Shown here: piece after piece, positions 23,272 through 31,248 of the stretch
Numbering within the stretch: position 1 is the first letter of the stretch
Layout: each line of letters opens with the position of its first letter
Assembly: GCF_023896955.1 (NCBI RefSeq)
Contig: NZ_JAMHIW010000003.1
Coordinates: forward strand, 62,001 to 126,000
Direction of reading: 5' to 3'
Length of the DNA stretch: 64,000 bases
Source of the DNA: Micromonospora sp. RHAY321
GTDB taxonomy: Bacteria > Actinomycetota > Actinomycetes > Mycobacteriales > Micromonosporaceae
Program-made: the position numbers and the translations under genes
Notes under the pieces: generated by a model
Database searches by the model: none
What the model was told of the DNA's origin: nothing
What the model saw: the letters and a program-made list of their open reading frames with translations, nothing else

Positions 23272-24702
23272 ATGTTCGAATACGCACCCGCCCCCGAGTC
23301 CCGCTCGGTGGTGGACCTCAAAGCCTCGTACGGGCTGTTCATCGACGGTGAGTTCGTCGACCCCGCCGACGGCGGCAGCTTCAAGTCGATCAACCCCGCC
23401 TCCGAGGAGGTGCTGGCCGAGGTGTCCGAGGCCGGCACGCAGGACGTGGAGCGCGCGGTACGCGCCGCCCGGAAGGCGTACGAGAAGGTCTGGGGCCCGA
23501 TGCCGGGCCGGGACCGGGCCAAGTACCTGTTCCGGATCGCCCGGCTCATCCAGGAGCGCTCCCGCGAGCTGGCCGTGCTGGAGTCGCTGGACAACGGCAA
23601 GCCGATCAAGGAGTCGCGCGACGTCGACCTGCCGCTGGTCGCCGCGCACTTCTTCTACTACGCCGGCTGGGCCGACAAGCTGGAGCACGCCGGCTTCGGC
23701 GCGAACCCCCGGCCGATCGGCGTCGCCGCGCAGGTCATCCCGTGGAACTTCCCGCTGCTCATGCTGGCCTGGAAGATCGCCCCGGCGCTCGCGGCCGGCA
23801 ACACGGTGGTGCTGAAGCCCGCGGAGACCACCCCACTGACCGCGCTGCTCTTCGCCGAGATCTGTCAGCAGGCCGAGCTGCCGGCCGGCGTCGTCAACAT
23901 CATCACCGGCGCCGGCGACACCGGCCGGACGCTGGTCGAGCACCCCGGCGTGGACAAGGTCGCCTTCACCGGTTCCACCGACGTCGGCCGGGCCATCGCC
24001 CGGTCGGTCGCCGGCACCCGCAAGAAGCTCACCCTGGAGCTGGGCGGCAAGGCCGCCAACATCGTCTTCGACGACGCGCCGATCGACCAGGCCGTCGAGG
24101 GCATCGTCAACGGCATCTTCTTCAACCAGGGGCACGTCTGCTGCGCCGGCTCCCGGCTGCTCGTCCAGGAGAACGTCGCCGACCGGGTGCTGGAGTCGCT
24201 GAAGCGGCGGATGGCCCAGCTGCGCGTGGGCGACCCGCTGGACAAGAACACCGACATCGGCGCGATCAACTCGGCCGCCCAGCTGGAGCGGATCCGCGAG
24301 CTGTCCGACGCCGGCTCCGCCGAGGGCGCCGAGCGCTGGTCCCCTCCGTGCGAGCTGCCCGACCGGGGCTTCTGGTTCGCGCCGACCATCTTCACCGGCG
24401 TCACCCAGGCGCACCGGATCGCCCGCGAGGAGATCTTCGGCCCGGTGCTGTCGGTGCTCACGTTCCGCACCCCGGCCGAGGCCGTCGAGAAGGCCAACAA
24501 CACGCCGTACGGGCTGTCGGCCGGCATCTGGACCGACAAGGGTTCCCGGATCCTCTGGATGGCCGACCGGCTCCGCGCCGGCGTCGTCTGGGCCAACACG
24601 TTCAACAAGTTCGACCCCACCTCGCCGTTCGGCGGGTACAAGGAGTCGGGCTACGGTCGCGAGGGCGGCCGGCACGGGCTGGAGGGCTACCTCAATGTCT
24701 GA
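23272..24702 (+). CDS. aldehyde dehydrogenase
   Basis: 476 residues. Catalytic Cys in FNQGHVCCAG, general-base Glu in LELGGKAAN, NAD-binding FTGSTDVGR and the conserved PWNFPLLM are all present, so this is a complete ALDH. Placement between deoC and a truncated ALDH-like gene suggests acetaldehyde from deoxyribose as a substrate (inference). Its 3' end overlaps the next start by 8 nt. Confidence 0.94.
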   Translation: MFEYAPAPESRSVVDLKASYGLFIDGEFVDPADGGSFKSINPASEEVLAEVSEAGTQDVERAVRAARKAYEKVWGPMPGRDRAKYLFRIARLIQERSRELAVLESLDNGKPIKESRDVDLPLVAAHFFYYAGWADKLEHAGFGANPRPIGVAAQVIPWNFPLLMLAWKIAPALAAGNTVVLKPAETTPLTALLFAEICQQAELPAGVVNIITGAGDTGRTLVEHPGVDKVAFTGSTDVGRAIARSVAGTRKKLTLELGGKAANIVFDDAPIDQAVEGIVNGIFFNQGHVCCAGSRLLVQENVADRVLESLKRRMAQLRVGDPLDKNTDIGAINSAAQLERIRELSDAGSAEGAERWSPPCELPDRGFWFAPTIFTGVTQAHRIAREEIFGPVLSVLTFRTPAEAVEKANNTPYGLSAGIWTDKGSRILWMADRLRAGVVWANTFNKFDPTSPFGGYKESGYGREGGRHGLEGYLNV

Positions 24703-25519
24703 GCGGGTCGCGGTACGCAAGACGTACAAGCTCTTCATCGGCGGGAAGTTCCCGCGCAGCGAGTCGGGACGGTCGTATCTCGTGCAGTCCTCGAATGTGT
24801 CACTGGCCTCCCGCAAGGACGCCCGGGACGCGGTGGTCGCCGCCCGCGCCGCCGTGAAGGGCTGGGCCGGCGCGACCGCGTACAACCGGGGTCAGATCCT
24901 CTACCGGGCCGCCGAGATGCTGGAGGGCCGCCGCGAGCAGTTCGTGGCCCTCGGCGTGCCGGGCGACGAGGTGGACGCCGCGGTCGACCGCTGGGTCTGG
25001 TACGCCGGCTGGGCCGACAAGCTCTCCCAGGTGTACGGCGGCGCCAACCCGGTCGCCGGGCCGTACTTCAACCTGTCCGCGCCGGAGCCGACCGGCGTGG
25101 TCGCCGTCGTCGCCCCGGAGCGTCCGGCGCTGCTCGGCCTGGTCAGCGTGATCGCACCGGCGATCGTCACCGGTAACACGGTGGTGGTGGCGGCCTCCCC
25201 GACCGAGCCGCTCGCGGCGGTGACGCTGGCCGAGGTGCTGGCCACCTCCGACCTGCCCGGCGGAGTGGTCAACATCCTCACCGGCAGGATCACCGAGACC
25301 GCGCCGACGCTGGCCGCGCACATGGACGTCAACGCGATCGACCTGACCGGGGTCACCGACGCCGACCTGGCGGCCGACCTGGAGGTCAAGGCGGCGGAGA
25401 ACCTCAAGCGGGTGCTCCGGCCGGCCCCGGCCGACCACGACTGGTCCGCCGACCCGGGCGTGACCCGGATGACCACCCTGCTGGAGACGAAGACGGTCTG
25501 GCATCCCAAGGGGGTGTGA
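24695..25519 (+). CDS. truncated aldehyde dehydrogenase-like protein, catalytically dead
   Basis: 274 residues against about 480 for ALDH. It keeps the N-terminal Rossmann region (YKLFIGGKFPRSESG, WAGATAYNRGQILYRAAEML, WVWYAGWADKL) but has lost the GSTxxGR loop, the base Glu and the Cys-containing catalytic domain; it ends with a divergent tail (TRMTTLLETKTVWHPKGV). The reading frame is intact, codon use is normal and it overlaps the active ALDH by 8 nt. This suggests a retained partner or regulator subunit, not a decaying gene. Role unproven. Confidence 0.85.
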   Translation: MSERVAVRKTYKLFIGGKFPRSESGRSYLVQSSNVSLASRKDARDAVVAARAAVKGWAGATAYNRGQILYRAAEMLEGRREQFVALGVPGDEVDAAVDRWVWYAGWADKLSQVYGGANPVAGPYFNLSAPEPTGVVAVVAPERPALLGLVSVIAPAIVTGNTVVVAASPTEPLAAVTLAEVLATSDLPGGVVNILTGRITETAPTLAAHMDVNAIDLTGVTDADLAADLEVKAAENLKRVLRPAPADHDWSADPGVTRMTTLLETKTVWHPKGV

Positions 25520-25566
25520 TGCTGCGGTCCCGGCCGTGGGCCGGGTCCGCGCGGGTGTTCGATCTT

Positions 25567-25601
25567 GCTGGCCGGTGCCCCCTGTGGGGTTACCGGCCAG
25601 C
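25567..25601 (+). terminator. first hairpin after the deoC operon
   Basis: 10-bp stem GCTGGCCGGT / ACCGGCCAGC that encloses an inner CCCC-ctgt-GGGG stem, 47 nt after the ALDH-like stop. Confidence 0.65.
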
Positions 25602-25626
25602 GGTGTGTCGGGGCTCCGCGCAGCTT

Positions 25627-25672
25627 CGGTGAAGTTGCTGCCTCCGGGGCGACTGAGGCAGCAACTTCACCG
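25627..25672. terminator. 18-bp perfect inverted repeat, terminator or intergenic repeat
   Basis: Left arm 25627-25644 and right arm 25655-25672 are perfect reverse complements (core GGTGAAGTTGCTGCCTC) around a 10-nt loop. The arms are less GC-rich than the surroundings and no T-run follows, so it may be a dispersed palindromic repeat instead of a simple terminator. Confidence 0.65.
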
Positions 25673-25706
25673 TTCCTGTGCAGATCTTGGCCGGTTCGGT
25701 GGGGGT

Positions 25707-25722
25707 CTACTACCGGGGGTAG
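25707..25722. promoter_or_regulatory. candidate autoregulatory operator of the BlaI-type gene
   Basis: CTACTACCGGGGGTAG has a CTAC-N8-GTAG dyad 9 nt before the repressor GTG. The cydA leader sites contain the same CTAC-N8-GTAG frame within longer dyads. Match is partial. Confidence 0.4.
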
Positions 25723-25731
25723 GATTGGGGG

Positions 25732-26199
25732 GTGACTCGGTTGGGCGATCTTGAGCGTGCGGTGATGGACGTGCTGTGGGACGTGGTCCCCGGCACGTCG
25801 GACGGAGTGACCGTGCGCGAGGTGGCCGACGCGCTCGATGGCCGCGAGCTGGCGTACACCACGGTGATGACCGTGCTGGACCGGCTCGCCGGCAAGGGCA
25901 TGGTGCAGCGGGAGCGGGAAGGCAGGGCCTGGCGGTACCGGCCCGCGGCCAGCCGCGAGGCGCACATCGCCCAGCTCATGCTCGACGCCCTCGACCTGGG
26001 CGGCAGTCGGGACGCCGCACTGGTGCGCTTCGCGCGCTCGGTGACCGGCACGGAGGCCGAGGTGCTGCGCGCGGCGCTGGGGAGCGAGGCCGGGCTGACC
26101 GGCGCGGACTCCAGCGGCGGCCGAGCTGGCGCCGAGCTGACCGACCGGGTGGACGGGCCGGCGGGCCGGCGGGCGGCCGACGAGGCAGCGGAGCGGTAG
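25732..26199 (+). CDS. BlaI/MecI/CopY-family transcriptional repressor
   Basis: 155 residues from GTG 25732. Winged helix of the BlaI family: LGDLERAVMDVLWD, then TVREVADALDGRELAYTTVM with the recognition helix and MTVLDRLAGKGMV. A C-terminal dimerisation helix and an Ala/Gly-rich tail follow. BlaI proteins are dimers inactivated by proteolysis triggered by an M56 partner, and that partner is encoded 10 nt downstream. Next genes are cydABDC with BlaI-like dyads in their leader, so control of cytochrome bd is the likely role (inference). Confidence 0.92.
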   Translation: MTRLGDLERAVMDVLWDVVPGTSDGVTVREVADALDGRELAYTTVMTVLDRLAGKGMVQREREGRAWRYRPAASREAHIAQLMLDALDLGGSRDAALVRFARSVTGTEAEVLRAALGSEAGLTGADSSGGRAGAELTDRVDGPAGRRAADEAAER

Positions 26200-26209
26200 G
26201 GCACGCGCC

Positions 26210-27115
26210 ATGGCCTACGCCGTGCACTTCGCCGCCACCATGCTGGCCTGCTATCTGACCGCTCAGGTGCTGGCCCGGTCCACCTGGACGTGGCGCAGCC
26301 CCCGGGTGGCGATCATCTGCTGGCAGGCGGTCGGGCTGGCGGTCGGCCTCTCAGCGATGGGCCTGCCGATGGCGCTCGGGGTGACCGCGTACGACCTCCC
26401 GACCGGGAGCGCGCTGCTCGCCCTGACCACCGACCTCGCCCACGGCACCCTGCCGGTCGGGGTGACCGCCTTCCACCTGGCCGGTGTGGGTGTGGGCTTC
26501 GGCATCGGAGCGGTGCTGGTCACCACGACCGTGCGCAGCATCCACGGCACCGTACGCGCCCAGCGCCGCCACCGGGACCTGCTCACGCTGGTCGCCCGGG
26601 ACGACCCGGCCGCCCCCGGAGCACTGGTGCTGGACCATCCGAGCGCCGCGGCGTACTGCCTGCCGGGGGTGAAGCCGCAGGTGGTGGTCAGCGCGGGCAC
26701 GCTGAGCCTGCTGGATCGCGCCGAACTGGCCGCGGTGCTCACCCACGAGCGCGCGCACGCCAACGAGCGCCACGACCTGGTGCTGCTGCCCTTCACCGCG
26801 CTCTGCCGCGCGTTGCCGTGGTTCCGCTGGGTCCGCGACGCCCACGAGCGGGTCGCCCTGCTCGTCGAGATGCGCGCCGACGACAAGGCGCGCGAGCTGC
26901 ACGCCGAGGCGCCGCTGGCGGGCGCGCTGCGCCGGTTCGCCGCCGCCGGTCACCGGATCACCCCGGCGGGCGCGCTGGGCATGGGCGACCGCGACCTGGA
27001 CGTACGCGTGCAGCGGCTGATGGTCAGCGACCAGCCGCCCCGGGTGCTCGGTGCCACGGCCCTCGCGATCGCCACGATGCTGGTCGCCCTCCCGATCAGC
27101 CTCTTCCTGAGCTGA
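26210..27115 (+). CDS. M56-family (BlaR1-like) membrane metalloprotease
   Basis: 301 residues with four hydrophobic segments and the zinc motif VLTHERAHANERHD (HExxH) followed by a downstream Glu/Asp segment (LLVEMRADDKARE). This is the protease part of BlaR1/MecR1; the extracellular penicillin-binding sensor domain is absent. It probably cleaves or controls the adjacent BlaI-type repressor in response to an unknown membrane signal. Only 10 nt separates it from the repressor gene. Confidence 0.9.
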   Translation: MAYAVHFAATMLACYLTAQVLARSTWTWRSPRVAIICWQAVGLAVGLSAMGLPMALGVTAYDLPTGSALLALTTDLAHGTLPVGVTAFHLAGVGVGFGIGAVLVTTTVRSIHGTVRAQRRHRDLLTLVARDDPAAPGALVLDHPSAAAYCLPGVKPQVVVSAGTLSLLDRAELAAVLTHERAHANERHDLVLLPFTALCRALPWFRWVRDAHERVALLVEMRADDKARELHAEAPLAGALRRFAAAGHRITPAGALGMGDRDLDVRVQRLMVSDQPPRVLGATALAIATMLVALPISLFLS

Positions 27116-27194
27116 CCCACACCCGCAACCCCGCCGCACCGCCCGGCCCGCGTGCGCTCTTCTCCATGATCGAGCGCGATCCTCGAACCCATAA

Positions 27195-27277
27195 CTACTA
27201 CAACTTGTCGTAGGATTATCTACGACAGGGTGTAGTAGCCAATCTGTAGCCAAGCTACGTGTAGGGTTGCTACGACA
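27195..27277. promoter_or_regulatory. composite BlaI-type operator in the cydA leader
   Basis: Two 19-bp dyads: site A 27195-27213 CTACTACAACTTGTCGTAG and site B 27220-27238 CTACGACAGGGTGTAGTAG, centres 25 bp apart. The left arm of A is the exact reverse complement of the right arm of B, and the inner arms likewise, so 27195-27238 is one large palindrome. Further half-sites CTACGTGTAG (27255-27264) and CTACGACA (27270-27277) follow. The GACA/TACA...TGTA core is BlaI-like. The region is much lower in GC than its surroundings, and the cydA start lies 29 nt downstream. Confidence 0.7.
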
Positions 27278-27306
27278 AGGGAGCCAACGCTTACGGAGAC
27301 CCGGTC

Positions 27307-28557
27307 ATGGACACGCTGCTCCTCGCCCGTCTGCAGTTCGCCACCACCACCTCGATCCACTTCCTGTTCGTGGTCGTCACGCTCGGGCTGGTCACCCTGC
27401 TGGTCGGGATGCAGACCGCCTGGGTCATCACGGGCAACCCGGCATGGGAGCGGCTCACTCGGTACTGGGGCCAGCTCTACGTGATCAATTACGTGCTCGG
27501 CATCGCCACCGGCATCGTGATGGAGTTCCAGTTCGGCCTGAACTGGAGCGGCCTGTCGCGCTACGTCGGCAACGTCTTCGGCGCCCCGCTCGCCATCGAA
27601 ACGCTGGTGGCGTTCTTCCTGGAGTCCACGTTCCTCGGGATGTGGATCTTCGGTTGGCACCGGCTCCGCAAGGGCGTCCACCTCGCGCTGCTCTGGGGCG
27701 TGGCCCTCACCGCGTACGCCTCGGCGTTCTGGATTATGGTGGCCAACTCCTGGTTGCAGAACCCGGTCGGGTACGAGCTGCGCGACGGGATCGCCCACCT
27801 CACCGACTTCGGCGCGCTGCTGACCAACCCCAGCCTCGGCATGGCGTTCGGGCACGTGGTCTCGGCCGCGCTGCTGGTCGGCGGGATGTTGATGGCGGCC
27901 GTCAGCGCCTGGCACCTGATCCGGCGTACCCCCGACTTCGTGCTCTTCCGCACCTCGCTGCGGATCGGGCTGGTCACCGCGGCGCTGGCGATCACCCTGG
28001 TGCAGGGCTTCGGCTTCGCCCAGTTCGGCCCGGTCGGCGCGGTGCAGCCGACGAAGTTCGGCCAGGGCCCGGAGGCCCAGGCCATGGTCGCCGAGTGGAC
28101 GGCCCGGTTCGGCCCGGGCGACTACACGCCGCCGGTGCTGGCCAGCGTCGGGCTGGGCTTCATGATCCTGATCGGCCTCACCCTCGGCTGCGTCTGGCTG
28201 CTGCTCCCGCTGCTCTTCCGGGACTGGATCATCCGGCTGCGTTTCCCGCTCTGGCTGATCCTGCTCGCCCTGCCGCTGCCGTTCGTCGCGGTGATCCTGG
28301 GCTGGATCTCCCGGGAGGTCGGCCGCCAGCCCTGGGTGGCGTACGGGCTGCTCCCCACCGAGCAGGCCGTCTCCCCTGTCGGCGCACCGGTGATGCTCGC
28401 CTCGCTGATCGGCTTCAGCCTGCTGCTGGGCACCCTCGCCGTCACCAACTGGGTCCTGCTGGCGCGGCACGCGGCCCGCGGCGCGGTCGACCCGGCGCTC
28501 GGCCGCCCGCCGGCACCGCCGAACGAGCCGGCCCACCCCGAACCCGCCCTCGCCTGA
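27307..28557 (+). CDS. cydA: cytochrome bd oxidase subunit I
   Basis: 416 residues from ATG 27307 (GGAG 8 nt upstream). His18 (SIHFLFVVVTLGL), the His in MAFGHVVSA and the Glu in APLAIETLVAFFLE fit the haem ligands and conserved acid of CydA, and GRQPW is present. The quinol-binding loop (QPTKFGQGPEAQ) is very short, making the protein about 100 residues shorter than E. coli CydA. Reduces O2 to water with quinol at high affinity, without proton pumping. First gene of cydABDC. Confidence 0.95.
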   Translation: MDTLLLARLQFATTTSIHFLFVVVTLGLVTLLVGMQTAWVITGNPAWERLTRYWGQLYVINYVLGIATGIVMEFQFGLNWSGLSRYVGNVFGAPLAIETLVAFFLESTFLGMWIFGWHRLRKGVHLALLWGVALTAYASAFWIMVANSWLQNPVGYELRDGIAHLTDFGALLTNPSLGMAFGHVVSAALLVGGMLMAAVSAWHLIRRTPDFVLFRTSLRIGLVTAALAITLVQGFGFAQFGPVGAVQPTKFGQGPEAQAMVAEWTARFGPGDYTPPVLASVGLGFMILIGLTLGCVWLLLPLLFRDWIIRLRFPLWLILLALPLPFVAVILGWISREVGRQPWVAYGLLPTEQAVSPVGAPVMLASLIGFSLLLGTLAVTNWVLLARHAARGAVDPALGRPPAPPNEPAHPEPALA

Positions 28558-28561
28558 GGAG

Positions 28562-29575
28562 ATGACCGTGGACCTCGCCTGGTACGCCCTGCTCGGCCTC
28601 TTCTTCGGCGCCTACCTGGTGCTCGCCGGCTACGACTACGGCGTCGGGCTGCTGCTCGCCCGGGGCGGTGGCCCGGCCGGGCGGCGGGCGGCGCTCACCG
28701 CGCTCGGCCCGTTCTTCCTCGGCAACGAGGTCTGGCTGGTGGCCGCCGTGGGCATCCTCTTCGGCGCCTTCCCGATCCTGGAGGGCGAACTCCTCTCCGG
28801 CTGCTACCCGGCGGTCGCCGGCGCGCTGGCGGGGGTGGTCCTGGTGACCGCCGGGGTGCAGTTGCGCAGCCGACCGACCGACGAACGGATCCGGGCCCGT
28901 TGGGACCGCGTCGTGGTGGTCGGCAGCGTGCTCGCCGCGCTGGGCTGGGGTGTGCTGCTGGCCGCGCTGCTGCAGGGCGTACCCCGCCAGGCCGACGGTC
29001 ACGTCGCCGGGGTGTCGCATCTGGCCACCCCGTTCGCGGCGGCCGCCGGGCTGGCCATGGTCGCCCTGATCGCGGTGCACGGTGCGACCTTCCTCACCCT
29101 GCGACTGCCGGCCGCCGACGCCGCCGTGGTCGGCCGGTCCGCCCGCCGCCTGGTGCCGGTGGCGCTCACCGCGGTCGCCCTGGCCACCGTCGTGGGCCTG
29201 CTCTCCGCCCGGGTACGCGAGTCGGTCCAACGGCCGGCGGTGGCCGTACTCCTGCCGGTGCTGCTGGTGGCGGCGCTGCTGGTCGCCCGCGCGGCGCTGG
29301 CCCGGCGCCGACCGGGGTGGGCTCTGGTCGCCACCGGCGCGGCCCTGGCGCTGCCGGTGGCGCTGGTCGGAGCGGCCCTCTGGCCCTACGTGCTGGTGTC
29401 CACGACCGACCCGGGTGCCTCCCTGACGGTCGCCGACGCGGCCGCCAGCGCACCGACGCTGCGGCTGCTGGGCTGGGTGGCGCTGCCGCTGCTGCCGGCC
29501 CTACTAGGCTTCCAGGCGATGTGCTGGTGGGTTTTCCGGGGACGGACCGACGGCAGGGCACCGGTGTACTGGTGA
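28562..29575 (+). CDS. cydB: cytochrome bd oxidase subunit II
   Basis: 337 residues, eight to nine membrane helices, beginning LAWYALLGLFFGAYLVLAGYDYGVG, the typical CydB N-terminus with the conserved Asp in the first helices. Starts 4 nt after cydA and its stop overlaps the cydD start (GTGA). Forms the oxidase heterodimer with CydA. Confidence 0.94.
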   Translation: MTVDLAWYALLGLFFGAYLVLAGYDYGVGLLLARGGGPAGRRAALTALGPFFLGNEVWLVAAVGILFGAFPILEGELLSGCYPAVAGALAGVVLVTAGVQLRSRPTDERIRARWDRVVVVGSVLAALGWGVLLAALLQGVPRQADGHVAGVSHLATPFAAAAGLAMVALIAVHGATFLTLRLPAADAAVVGRSARRLVPVALTAVALATVVGLLSARVRESVQRPAVAVLLPVLLVAALLVARAALARRRPGWALVATGAALALPVALVGAALWPYVLVSTTDPGASLTVADAAASAPTLRLLGWVALPLLPALLGFQAMCWWVFRGRTDGRAPVYW

Positions 29576-31248
29576 ACCGCCGTCCCTTCGACCCGCGTCT
29601 GCTGCGCCGGGTCCCCGCGGCCCGGCGCGACCTTGCCGTGCTCGCGCTGCTCGGCGTCCTCGCCGCCGGGTTGATCGTGGCGCAGGCCACCGCGCTGGCC
29701 ACGGTGCTGGCCGCCGCCTTCGACGGCCGGCTGGACCGGCCGGCGCTGGCCGGGTTCGTGCTCGCGGTCGCGGCGCGTTCCGTGCTGGTGTGGGCGCAGG
29801 GCACCGTCTCGGCGCGGGTCGCCGCGACGGTCAAGGCCGCGCTGCGGGCCGACCTGCTCGGCGCGGTGGGTCGGCACGGGCCGGGCTGGGTGGCCGGGCA
29901 GCGGGCCGGGCAGCTCGCCACCCTGGCCGGGCGTGGGCTCGACGCGCTGGACGCCTACTTCACCGGGTATCTGCCGCAGCTGGTGCTGAGCGTGACCGTG
30001 CCGCTCGCGGTGCTGGCCCGGGTCGTCTTCGCCGACTGGAGCTCGGCGGTGATCATCGCGCTGACCCTGCCGTTGATCCCGGTCTTCGGCGCACTGCTCG
30101 GCTGGCAGGCGCAGGCCGCCACCGAGCGGCAGTGGCGTCGCCTCTCCATGCTGGGCGGGCACTTCCTGGACATGGTCGCCGGGCTGCCCACGCTGCGCGC
30201 CTTCGGGCGGGCGCGGGCGCAGACCGAGGTGGTCCGGCGGATGGCCGACGGGCACCGGACGGCCACCATGAAGACGCTGCGGATCGCCTTCCTCTCCGCG
30301 CTCGTGCTGGAGCTGGTCGCCACCCTGTCGGTGGCCCTGGTCGCGGTGCCGGTCGGCATCCGGCTCCTCGGAGGAGGGCTGGCCCTGCAGACCGCGCTGC
30401 TGGTGCTGCTGCTCACCCCCGAGGCGTACCTCCCGCTGCGGGCCGCCGGCAGCCGCTTCCACGCCAGCATGGAGGGGCTCACCGCGCTGGACGAGGCGCT
30501 CACCGTCTCGGCCGCGCCCGCCGCACCCCGCGCGGCCGAGGGCGCGGCCACCCCGGACGGTCGCGGCGAGATCCGGTTCGAGTCGGTGACCGTGGCCTAC
30601 GAGCGGACCACGGCGCTGCGCGACGTGACCCTGACCATCCGGCCCGGCGAGCGGATCGCCATCATCGGACCCAGCGGCGCCGGCAAGAGCACCCTGCTCG
30701 GCCTGCTGCTCGGCTTCGTGACGCCGACCGACGGCCGGATCACCGTGGACGGCGTCGACCTCGCCACCGCCGACCCGGACGCCTGGCGCCGGCAGGTGGC
30801 CTGGGTGCCGCAACGTGCCCACCTCTTCGCCGCCTCGCTGGCCGACAACATCCGGCTCGGCGCGCCGGACACCCCACCGCAGGCGCTCGCCGCCGCCGTG
30901 CACGACGCGGCCCTGGACGACGTGGTGGCCGGTCTGCCGGACGGGCTCGACACGCTGCTCGGCGAACGCGGGCACGGGCTCTCCAGCGGCCAGCGGCAGC
31001 GGGTGGCCCTGGCGCGGGCGTTCCTCCGGGACGCCCCGGTGGTGCTGCTCGACGAGCCCACCGCCCGACTCGACACCGCAGCCGAGGCGGTGGTGCTCGA
31101 CGCCACCCGCCGGCTGGTCGCCGGGCGGACCTCGCTGCTGGTGGCGCACCGGCCGGCGCTGCTGGCCGACGCCGACCGGATCCTGCGCATCGAGGACGGC
31201 CGGGTCACCGAGCTGACCCCTGAGCCGACCGGGAAGGTGACCCGATGA
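29572..31248 (+). CDS. cydD: ABC exporter subunit CydD
   Basis: 558 residues from GTG 29572; a longer open frame from 28900 overlaps cydB and is rejected. Membrane domain then nucleotide-binding domain with GPSGAGKST, LSSGQRQRVALARAF and VVLLDEPTARLD. CydDC exports cysteine/glutathione-type thiols (low-molecular thiols) and supports haem insertion into cytochrome bd. The order cydABDC confirms the assignment. Confidence 0.93.
   Translation: MNRRPFDPRLLRRVPAARRDLAVLALLGVLAAGLIVAQATALATVLAAAFDGRLDRPALAGFVLAVAARSVLVWAQGTVSARVAATVKAALRADLLGAVGRHGPGWVAGQRAGQLATLAGRGLDALDAYFTGYLPQLVLSVTVPLAVLARVVFADWSSAVIIALTLPLIPVFGALLGWQAQAATERQWRRLSMLGGHFLDMVAGLPTLRAFGRARAQTEVVRRMADGHRTATMKTLRIAFLSALVLELVATLSVALVAVPVGIRLLGGGLALQTALLVLLLTPEAYLPLRAAGSRFHASMEGLTALDEALTVSAAPAAPRAAEGAATPDGRGEIRFESVTVAYERTTALRDVTLTIRPGERIAIIGPSGAGKSTLLGLLLGFVTPTDGRITVDGVDLATADPDAWRRQVAWVPQRAHLFAASLADNIRLGAPDTPPQALAAAVHDAALDDVVAGLPDGLDTLLGERGHGLSSGQRQRVALARAFLRDAPVVLLDEPTARLDTAAEAVVLDATRRLVAGRTSLLVAHRPALLADADRILRIEDGRVTELTPEPTGKVTR

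Noticed and set aside
22273..24885. 870-codon minus-strand frame opposite deoC and the aldehyde dehydrogenase
   Set aside because: Shadow of two well-supported genes; repetitive Gly/Arg/Asp translation.
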